The translations under genes and the position numbers were made by a program. DNA of 6,759 bases from Bacteroidota bacterium (lineage in GTDB: Bacteria > Bacteroidota > Ignavibacteria > Ignavibacteriales > Melioribacteraceae): positions 1 through 6,759 of the forward strand of contig JAKAMS010000139.1 in the NCBI GenBank assembly GCA_021812745.1, in the 5' to 3' direction. The notes under the pieces were generated by a model, which searched no databases, was not told the DNA's origin, and worked only from the letters and a program-made list of their open reading frames with translations. Positions 1-5,665 of this stretch are shown here, piece by piece (position 1 is the first letter of the stretch; each line of letters begins with the position of its first letter).

Positions 1-505
1 ATGCCCATGATACTGTTACTTTTAATCTTTCTGTATTTCTTCCCATGTGTTCAAAGATAGTCATCAAATCCGCAAGACCCTGAAACGGATGGTAAACATC
101 ATCTTGCAAAGACATAACCGGTTTACGTGAATTTGCAGCGAGTTCATTTAAATATTTGTTACCAACACCATAGAAGCAATTTCGGCAAGCAATACCATGT
201 CCCATACGGCTGAGAATAATTGCAGTGTCTTTTGCAACTTCACCGTGAGTGATCTGCATTTTATCCGGTGTTAAATCGTGCGCATGCCCGCCAAGCTGCG
301 TCATTCCGGCTTCCATTGAATTTCTTGTCCGGGTTGATTGCTCGAAGAACATCATAAACAATGTTTTGTAGGGCAGCCATAGTGTTGGTTCTTCGGCATA
401 AAATTTTTTCTTCAAATCGAACGCAGTATCAAAGACTATATCAAGTTCTTCTTTAGTCCAGTTGTCTTCTGTTATAAAGTGTCTTCCTTTGAATCTTGTT
501 TCCAT
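1..505 (-). CDS. ygeW: YgeW-type knotted carbamoyltransferase, N-terminal part (cut by left edge)
   Basis: This is the amino-terminal part of a cytoplasmic carbamoyltransferase of the aspartate/ornithine carbamoyltransferase superfamily. It reads as 168 complete codons from the ATG at 505 and runs open off the left edge; the family is about 400 residues, so a little under half is present. The carbamoyl-phosphate-binding loop STRTR is at residues 57-61, and the HPxQ motif (His139, Pro140, Gln142) is intact. The extended context around them (FFEQ before STRTR; GLADLMT after HPFQ) fits the YgeW branch rather than ATCase or OTCase. The start is supported by GGAG six bases upstream. E. coli YgeW has a knotted fold, and its physiological acceptor is, to my knowledge, unsettled. 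It lies downstream of ygeY on the same strand, probably co-transcribed. Because the C-terminal half, which selects the second substrate, is missing, the substrate cannot be judged. The family call is firm. Confidence 0.9.
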   Translation of the reverse strand, partial: METRFKGRHFITEDNWTKEELDIVFDTAFDLKKKFYAEEPTLWLPYKTLFMMFFEQSTRTRNSMEAGMTQLGGHAHDLTPDKMQITHGEVAKDTAIILSRMGHGIACRNCFYGVGNKYLNELAANSRKPVMSLQDDVYHPFQGLADLMTIFEHMGRNTERLKVTVSWA

Positions 506-511
506 TTTTTT

Positions 512-515
512 CTCC
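512..515 (-). promoter_or_regulatory. Shine-Dalgarno site of ygeW
   Basis: GGAG on the minus strand, separated from the ATG at 505 by six adenines. It fixes the ygeW start and shows that this organism uses Shine-Dalgarno initiation in at least part of the locus. Confidence 0.7.
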
Positions 516-523
516 AATTAGTG

Positions 524-581
524 TATAGAACACGGTTTAATTTATCATCACAAATTTGTATGTGATGGTACGTGTTATATG
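524..581 (-). repeat. Nested inverted repeat in the ygeY-ygeW spacer (possible leader hairpin or operator)
   Basis: Two inverted repeats sit one inside the other in the 83-bp spacer. The inner pair is CATCACA (546-552) and TGTGATG (561-567), a perfect 7-bp stem with an 8-nt loop. The outer pair is TATAGAACACG (524-534) against 571-581, matching at 9 of 11 positions with AACACG/CGTGTT perfect. In ygeW-sense RNA they would form one hairpin with a 3/11-nt asymmetric internal loop, ending 8 nt before the GGAG of ygeW. No T-run follows on the minus strand, so it does not look like an intrinsic terminator. It may be a regulator site, an mRNA-processing or stabilising hairpin, or a translational control element. 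The symmetry is seen directly; the role is inferred. Confidence 0.5.
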
Positions 582-588
582 TATTTTT

Positions 589-1800
589 TTATTTAATATT
601 TTCCACCATTTCAAATGGGAATAGCGAATAAAACTTAGTCGCTTTCAATAAATCATTTAGAATAAGTTCTTCTTTTGATGAATGTGCAAGTTCTTCTTTG
701 CCTGGCGCAAAACCGATGGTTGGAATTCCAAAATGTCCGGCTGTAGCAACACCGTTTGTAGAAAAACTCCAAACTCCGCTCTTCGCTTTTCCTATGGAAG
801 CTTTAGAAGTTTTCATTGCCGCATTAACAAGCGGATGCTTCTCGTCGTAAACCCATGTAGGGAAATATGCTTCTTGAGAAAATTCAGTCCCTTTCCAGCT
901 TGTTCCTTCAACATTAGGAATAGATACCTTCGCATCACTCTTATGTTTCTTAATAATCGCTTTCAACTCTTTAACAACTGAATTTTTGTTTTCGCCGATT
1001 GTCATTCTTCTATCAAGGTGAATCTGGCAGTAATCTGCGACGGAACAAGTTGAGGGGGCTTTAGAGCTAATTTGACTTACAGTAATTGATCCCTTACCGA
1101 GCGGTTTTTTCGGTTTTAATTTTTTATCAAGTTTTTCAATCTCTTCTACAATCGGCGCCATCTTGTAGATAGCATTGATTCCTTTTTGATTATGCGCACC
1201 GTGAGCAGATTTTCCCGTTGCTGTAATTTTCAATTCCATTCTTCCGCGCTGCCCTCGGTAAACTTTTAAATCAGTCGGCTCTCCGAGTACAACATAATCC
1301 GGCTTAATTTTTTCATTCTGAATTATATGATACAATGGATAACCATCCGCATCCTCTTCAAGTACAGAACCAACAACGTAGAGAGTGAATGGAAAGCTAT
1401 TTCTGTAAATTTGTTTTAAAATTTTTCCGGCAATCATGAATCCTGCCATTGCCGGTTTCTCATCAACAACACCGCGTCCGTACATTTTACCGTTTACAAT
1501 TTCTCCACCGAACGGCGGATGAGCCCAATTTTCAGTTTCGGTAACTTTAACAGTATCAATGTGAGCATCATACATAATTTTAATTGGACCGTTTCCAATT
1601 CTGCCAATCGCATTTCCAAACGTATCGTGGTACGATTCATCAAAACCGAATTCTTTCATCTTGGCAACAATGAACTCAACAATTTCCTTTTCATCGCCGC
1701 TGTAACTTCTAATCTGGATTAATCTTTGAATCAATGAAAAGAGATTCTCTTTTTCAGATTCAACAGCACTGAATAATCTTTTTTTTACTGTGTTTTCCAT
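589..1800 (-). CDS. ygeY: YgeY-family selenium-metabolism-linked M20 metallohydrolase
   Basis: This is a 403-residue cytoplasmic di-metal amidohydrolase of peptidase family M20 (ArgE/DapE/CPG2-like), close to the usual YgeY length. With ATG 1800 as residue 1, the metal and catalytic set is complete: His80 and Asp82 in DAHIDT, bridging Asp113 in GRGVVDEKP, the Glu148-Glu149 pair (base and ligand), Glu174 in LGEPTD and His373 near the C-terminus. The inserted dimerisation domain starts near residue 195, with GKSAHGAH at 196-203. A TTG at 1842 would add 14 residues, but it has poor Shine-Dalgarno support, whereas GGAAG lies four bases before ATG 1800, so the shorter form is preferred. The YgeY branch accompanies selenium-dependent molybdenum hydroxylase and purine-breakdown loci. 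Its substrate is probably an acylated or carbamoylated amino compound rather than a peptide (inference). It is the first gene of a leftward pair with ygeW. Confidence 0.93.
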   Translation of the reverse strand: MENTVKKRLFSAVESEKENLFSLIQRLIQIRSYSGDEKEIVEFIVAKMKEFGFDESYHDTFGNAIGRIGNGPIKIMYDAHIDTVKVTETENWAHPPFGGEIVNGKMYGRGVVDEKPAMAGFMIAGKILKQIYRNSFPFTLYVVGSVLEEDADGYPLYHIIQNEKIKPDYVVLGEPTDLKVYRGQRGRMELKITATGKSAHGAHNQKGINAIYKMAPIVEEIEKLDKKLKPKKPLGKGSITVSQISSKAPSTCSVADYCQIHLDRRMTIGENKNSVVKELKAIIKKHKSDAKVSIPNVEGTSWKGTEFSQEAYFPTWVYDEKHPLVNAAMKTSKASIGKAKSGVWSFSTNGVATAGHFGIPTIGFAPGKEELAHSSKEELILNDLLKATKFYSLFPFEMVENIK

Positions 1801-1804
1801 GTTA

Positions 1805-1809
1805 CTTCC
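1805..1809 (-). promoter_or_regulatory. Shine-Dalgarno site deciding the ygeY start
   Basis: GGAAG on the minus strand, four bases before the ATG at 1800. The spacing is a little short, but it favours this ATG over the upstream in-frame TTG at 1842, which is preceded only by A/T-rich sequence. Confidence 0.5.
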
Positions 1810-1944
1810 GTTTATTTTATTTGAAATGATATTCTTTTCCAATTTGTCTAGATCGAAATATTAAAATAAAATTATTGCAGCTCTTATGCTGAATTTATTT
1901 GAGCCGTAAAATCAGACTCCTTTTATTCAAAATTACAAAATAAC

Positions 1945-1977
1945 TTTACCACTTAATACCGGAGTGTCTTATATTTC
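1945..1977 (+). promoter_or_regulatory. Candidate ygfK promoter
   Basis: TTTACC (1945-1950) is followed after 18 bp by TTATAT (1969-1974), a passable sigma-70 pair. The same place also reads as TATATTTC (1970-1977), one base from the Bacteroidota -7 consensus TAnnTTTG, with a TTTA about 20 bp upstream where TTTG is expected. A start about 7 bp further on would give a short leader before the ygfK ribosome site. It is a pattern match only, in A/T-rich sequence where chance matches are common. Confidence 0.3.
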
Positions 1978-1997
1978 TACTTAACAAGAAAACTTTC

Positions 1998-2001
1998 AGG
2001 A
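1998..2001 (+). promoter_or_regulatory. Shine-Dalgarno site of ygfK
   Basis: AGGA, six bases before the ATG at 2008. It supports this ATG as the ygfK start. Confidence 0.6.
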
Positions 2002-2007
2002 ATTATT

Positions 2008-5000
2008 ATGTCAGACAAGATGCAGCCAATTCCATTAGATAAATTAGTTAATTGGGCACTTTCCGAATACGCAGCTCATAAAGCTATATTTGGAATTCCC
2101 TCAGTTAAATTCTACGCTCTTAAAAGTAAAAATGAAGATAAAATTTTTAGCGAGGAGCTCGAAACGCCAATCGGACCGGCAGCCGGACCACATACACAGC
2201 TAGCTCAAAATATTATTTCCTCTTATCTAGTTGGCGGAAGATTTTTTGAGCTAAAGACAGTACAAAAGCTGGATAACTTACAAATTGATAAACCTTGCAT
2301 TGATGCTTCTGATGAAGGATACAATGTTGAATGGTCGCAAGAACTTTCTCTTGATGAATCTTACTCAGAATATCTTAAAGCTTGGTTTCTAATCCATTTG
2401 CTCAAAGAAATTCTTGGTCTTTCTAAATCTGAGAGAGGATTTGTTTTTAACATGAGCGTCGGTTACGATTTAGACGGAATCAAAACGGAAAGAATGAACC
2501 GGTTTATTGATGAATTAAAAGATGCTTCTAAAAATAAATTATTTGCTGACTATAAATCAGAATTAAAAAATCTCCTAAGCAACAGCATTACAATCGAATT
2601 ACTTGCAAAAGAATTTGGTATTTCTGAGAGCCAACGGAAAAATATCATAGAGAAAATTGAGAAAATATCACCTAACATTTCTAATTCTGTTACGCTTTCT
2701 ACAATGCACGGCTGTCCGCCGCAAGAAATTGAATCTATAGCAAAATATTTAATTCGAGAAAAGGCATTACATACTTACGTAAAGCTGAATCCTACTCTTT
2801 TAGGATATGATTTTGTAAATGATACTCTTCATAAGCTTGGTTTTAAATACATCAATCTAGATAAGAGTTCGTTCGGTCATGATTTGCAATACAAAGATGC
2901 AATACCGATGCTGAACAGATTGCGTTCGTTTGCATCTGCGAACAATAAAATTTTTGGTATAAAACTTTCCAATACACTTGGCGTAAAAAATACAATCCGC
3001 ACTCTGCCGGGAGATGATATGTATATGTCGGGAAGATCGCTTTTCCCACTCACAATAAACCTCGCGTACAAATTGGCAGATGAGTTCAACGGGGAAATAA
3101 ATATTTCTTATTCCGGCGGCGCAAATTTCAACAACATACAAGAGATTTTACAAACCGGAATTAAACCAATAACATTTGCGACCGAATTATTGAAACCGGG
3201 CGGTTATCAACGTTTAACTCAAATTACCGAAGCTGCAGAGAAAAATTATCTTAAGATCGGGCGCGGGAATAAAATTAACTTATCAGTTCTAAAAACTTTA
3301 GCAGAAGTTTCTCTTTCTGATAGAAATTATTCTAAAGAAAAACATGATATTAGTTCAATAAAAATTTCTAAAAGCTTGCCCGTGTTAGACTGCTTTATAG
3401 CTCCGTGCCAAGAAGCATGCCCTATTCATCAAGATGTTGCATCATACATAAAATTAGTGGAGCAGAAAAGATACACAGAAGCATACGAATTGATTGTTAC
3501 AAAAAATCCACTTCCTCATATAACCGGTTATATTTGCGATCATCAATGCATGTATCATTGCACACGCTGGGATTATGATGAACCTGTTTTAATAAGAGAT
3601 TTGAAAAAAGAAGCCGCAGAGAAAGGTTACTCATCATATCTAAGTAAATTCAAAACCGAATTTTATAAGAACCACAATAATATTAAAGTAGCGATAATCG
3701 GAGCAGGACCTTCCGGATTAGCCGCGGCATATTTTTTGGCCAAAGCCGGATTTGACGTTACAATTTTTGAGAAAGAGATGAATGCCGGGGGAATTGTTCA
3801 AAATGTTTTGCCAAGATTCCGGCTGCCTAAAGATGCAATTGAAAAAGATATTGAATTTATTGAGAAGCATGGAATCAGATTTATTTTTGGAATGAATCCG
3901 AATTTTTCAAATGAAAAGCTAAAGAAAGAAGGATTCAAATATATCTACATAGCAATAGGCGCGGAAGAATCTAATAAAATTCAGTTAGAAGGTGATGGGG
4001 AAAATATATTCAACGCAATAGAATTTTTGCATGACTATAATACATCGCCCAGCAGTAAACTTGGAAAGACTGTTGCTGTAATCGGCGGCGGCAATTCCGC
4101 AATGGATAGCGCCCGTGCGGCAAAACGGCACGAAGGAGTTTATAAAGTTTATCTCATCTACCGCCGCACAAAAGAAGAGATGCCGGCGGATAAAGAAGAA
4201 CTCTATGCCGCTTTGGAAGATAAAGTTGAATTAAAAGAATTGCTCTTACCGGTGAAATTTGAAGATGGTGTTCTAACTTGTCAAAAGATGGTGCTAGATC
4301 AAATTGGCGCTGATGGAAGAAGAAACGTTGTGCCAGTAGAAGGTATGTTTGAAGAGATTAAAATTGATTCCGTTATCTCGGCTATTGGTGAAAGTGTTGA
4401 CACAAAATTTTTAACTAACAATAAAATTCCGCTTGAAAGGAATAAAGCAAGAGTTAACAGCTTTAACGAAACGATGATTGAGAATGTTTTCATCGGCGGC
4501 GATGCGCTAAGAGGACCATCAACTGTTGTGCAATCTATTGCAGACGGTAAAATAACAGCAGAAGCAATCATCAAAAAAGAAAAGCTCGATCACTTACAGC
4601 CGCCGGCAAAAAATTTCATAGCCAATGATCAAACACTTTCTTCCGACATCGGTAAAAGGAAAGGTTTAGTGATCGAACAGAATCATTCCGACCTTTTTTC
4701 TGAAGCCGGAAGATGTTTGGGATGCAATTTCATCTGCAACAAATGTGCGGAAGTCTGTCCTAACCGGGCAAATGTTATAATCAAGACCAATTCGTCATTG
4801 TTCAATAACACAAATCAAATTCTTCATCTTGATGCTCTGTGCAACGAATGCGGCAACTGCGAGACTTTTTGTCCTTACGAAAGTGCGCCGTATAAAGAAA
4901 AAATTACTTTATACTGGGGTGAAGAGGAATTTAAAAATGGAAGTAATGACGGATTCTTCTTACGTAAGAATGATAAAAGGATAATGGTTGATGTAAGATG

Positions 5001-5136
5001 GCGGAAGGAAAACGGGACAGTCTTTTTTGATGAAGACGGAAAGGTTAAAAGTTCGTTTGTAAACAATGATGGAATTGAGAATTTAATCGAATTGATAAGA
5101 ACTGTTCAGAAAGATTATTCATTTCTAATTCAATGA
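2008..5136 (+). CDS. ygfK: YgfK: DHOD-like barrel + GltD-like FAD/NAD(P)H oxidoreductase + two-cluster ferredoxin domain
   Basis: This cytoplasmic multi-redox-centre protein has 1042 residues, close to the roughly 1030 of E. coli YgfK. Residues 1 to about 430 form a dihydroorotate-dehydrogenase-like barrel: NMSVG 148-152, TMHGCPP 232-238 with candidate active Cys236, VKLNPT 258-263, SNTLG 321-325, and a flavin-phosphate-like SGG at 369-371. Residues about 455-540 are a GltD-type iron-sulfur domain (Cys462, 467, 471, 510, 514, 518). Next come an FAD-binding GAGPSG (565-570), an NAD(P)H-binding GGGNSAMD (693-700) with Arg719-Arg720 (suggesting NADPH), and a closing FAD motif at 828-848. The C-terminus has a dicluster ferredoxin domain: Cys903, 906, 910, 913, 917, then an exact CxxCxxCxxxCP at 945-956. 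Databases call the family a putative selenate reductase subunit, a label resting on gene association. The architecture points to NAD(P)H-linked electron transfer, perhaps with direct reduction of a heterocycle at the flavin barrel (inference). The gene is uninterrupted. Confidence 0.95.
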   Translation: MSDKMQPIPLDKLVNWALSEYAAHKAIFGIPSVKFYALKSKNEDKIFSEELETPIGPAAGPHTQLAQNIISSYLVGGRFFELKTVQKLDNLQIDKPCIDASDEGYNVEWSQELSLDESYSEYLKAWFLIHLLKEILGLSKSERGFVFNMSVGYDLDGIKTERMNRFIDELKDASKNKLFADYKSELKNLLSNSITIELLAKEFGISESQRKNIIEKIEKISPNISNSVTLSTMHGCPPQEIESIAKYLIREKALHTYVKLNPTLLGYDFVNDTLHKLGFKYINLDKSSFGHDLQYKDAIPMLNRLRSFASANNKIFGIKLSNTLGVKNTIRTLPGDDMYMSGRSLFPLTINLAYKLADEFNGEINISYSGGANFNNIQEILQTGIKPITFATELLKPGGYQRLTQITEAAEKNYLKIGRGNKINLSVLKTLAEVSLSDRNYSKEKHDISSIKISKSLPVLDCFIAPCQEACPIHQDVASYIKLVEQKRYTEAYELIVTKNPLPHITGYICDHQCMYHCTRWDYDEPVLIRDLKKEAAEKGYSSYLSKFKTEFYKNHNNIKVAIIGAGPSGLAAAYFLAKAGFDVTIFEKEMNAGGIVQNVLPRFRLPKDAIEKDIEFIEKHGIRFIFGMNPNFSNEKLKKEGFKYIYIAIGAEESNKIQLEGDGENIFNAIEFLHDYNTSPSSKLGKTVAVIGGGNSAMDSARAAKRHEGVYKVYLIYRRTKEEMPADKEELYAALEDKVELKELLLPVKFEDGVLTCQKMVLDQIGADGRRNVVPVEGMFEEIKIDSVISAIGESVDTKFLTNNKIPLERNKARVNSFNETMIENVFIGGDALRGPSTVVQSIADGKITAEAIIKKEKLDHLQPPAKNFIANDQTLSSDIGKRKGLVIEQNHSDLFSEAGRCLGCNFICNKCAEVCPNRANVIIKTNSSLFNNTNQILHLDALCNECGNCETFCPYESAPYKEKITLYWGEEEFKNGSNDGFFLRKNDKRIMVDVRWRKENGTVFFDEDGKVKSSFVNNDGIENLIELIRTVQKDYSFLIQ

Positions 5137-5149
5137 AATAAAAGACAAA
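5137..5149. other. 13-bp convergent gap between ygfK and the hydroxylase operon
   Basis: The stop of ygfK (TGA, 5134-5136) and the stop of the leftward [2Fe-2S] gene (TAA, 5150-5152) are only 13 bp apart. There is no room for a bidirectional hairpin terminator and none is visible, so transcripts from the two sides probably overlap at their 3' ends. Confidence 0.7.
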
Positions 5150-5620
5150 TTATTTTTGATTTAATTCCTTAGCAGTTTCTTTGACCGCATCAATAATTTG
5201 CTTGTAGCCGGTACATCTGCACAAGTTGCCGGCTATTGCGTCCTTAATTTCTTCTTCGTTTGGATTAGGTTTTTGATCCAACAGAGCAGATGCCGATAGA
5301 ACCATTCCTGGCGTACAAAAGCCGCATTGAACTGCGCCGTGCGAAAGAAAATTTTTCTGAAGCGGATTTAGAACATCGCCATTAGAGATTCCTTCAATTG
5401 TAACTATATCAGAACCATCGGCTTGAGCAGCAATAACCAAACAAGAATTAACTGCCCGTCCGTTCATCAAAACAGTGCACGCGCCGCATTCTCCAACTCC
5501 ACATCCTTCTTTGGTCCCGGTGAGATTGAATTGATCACGTAGTAAATCTATTAAACGAATGTTCGATTCGATTTTAGCTGATACATGTTTTTTGTTCAAT
5601 GTAAATTTTATTTCAATCAT
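5150..5620 (-). CDS. [2Fe-2S] subunit of a xanthine-dehydrogenase-family molybdenum hydroxylase
   Basis: This 156-residue protein is the electron-transfer subunit of a three-subunit molybdenum hydroxylase, equivalent to CoxS/CutS or E. coli XdhC. The N-terminal plant-ferredoxin domain has Cys40, Cys45, Cys48 and Cys60 (GCGVGECGACTV at 39-50). The C-terminal four-helix domain has the second cluster, Cys99 and Cys102 in CGFCTPG and Cys134 and Cys136 in NLCRCTGY. All eight ligands are present and the length is typical. It passes electrons from the molybdopterin centre to the FAD subunit encoded just upstream. It is the last gene of the leftward Mo-FAD-FeS operon and converges on ygfK. The ATG at 5620 is the natural start for the ferredoxin fold, but it lacks a good Shine-Dalgarno sequence, unlike the other genes here. 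Substrate specificity cannot be read from this subunit; purine is suggested by context. Confidence 0.95.
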   Translation of the reverse strand: MIEIKFTLNKKHVSAKIESNIRLIDLLRDQFNLTGTKEGCGVGECGACTVLMNGRAVNSCLVIAAQADGSDIVTIEGISNGDVLNPLQKNFLSHGAVQCGFCTPGMVLSASALLDQKPNPNEEEIKDAIAGNLCRCTGYKQIIDAVKETAKELNQK

Positions 5621-5631
5621 TAATTCTGTTT

Positions 5632-5665
5632 TAGAACGCGGATTTTTATGATAATCAGCGTTCTA
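5632..5665 (-). repeat. 8-bp inverted repeat across the FAD/[2Fe-2S] gene junction
   Basis: TAGAACGC (5632-5639) and GCGTTCTA (5658-5665) are perfect reverse complements separated by 18 nt. The pair spans the last codons and stop of the FAD gene and most of the 34-bp spacer. In operon-sense RNA the stem would end 11 nt before the ATG of the [2Fe-2S] gene, where a ribosome site would normally lie. It is not followed by a T-run. It could be an mRNA stability or processing hairpin, or modulate expression of the downstream subunit. The symmetry is certain; the function is inferred. Confidence 0.5.

Larger units (their letters stand above)
1801..2007. promoter_or_regulatory. Divergent intergenic region between ygeY and ygfK
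   Basis: 207 bp lie between the two divergent start codons, strongly A/T-rich and without a convincing ORF. It must hold the promoters for the ygeY-ygeW pair (leftward) and for ygfK (rightward), and probably any shared operator. I find a usable candidate promoter only for the ygfK direction. On the minus strand there is a lone TAATTTTG (1928-1935), resembling the Bacteroidota -7 element TAnnTTTG, but without a matching -33 element at the expected distance. Confidence 0.6.

Noticed and set aside
546..567. CRP/FNR-type operator
   Set aside because: The half-sites read TCACA...TGTGA, the reverse of the TGTGA-N6-TCACA arrangement, and the spacing is 8; it fits a simple inverted repeat better.
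1801..1842. Upstream in-frame TTG start (1842) adding 14 residues to YgeY
   Set aside because: No good ribosome site before the TTG, whereas ATG 1800 has GGAAG just upstream and gives the usual family length of about 400 residues.
1870..1895. Dyad AATT..CAGC / GCTG-AATT in the divergent region
   Set aside because: Only four base pairs per arm at the centre, and the outer AATT blocks are not symmetrically spaced; expected by chance in A/T-rich sequence.
2852..3141. Three overlapping minus-strand ORFs of 65-94 codons inside ygfK
   Set aside because: They lie wholly within a well-conserved coding region, carry no recognisable motif, and are explained as shadows of ygfK.
4299..4574. 91-codon minus-strand ORF opposite the FAD/NADPH domains of ygfK
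   Set aside because: Hydrophobic, low-complexity translation typical of an antisense shadow; no independent evidence.
5137..5160. Bidirectional terminator between ygfK and the [2Fe-2S] gene
   Set aside because: There is a short T/A stretch but no GC-containing stem, and only 13 bp of space.
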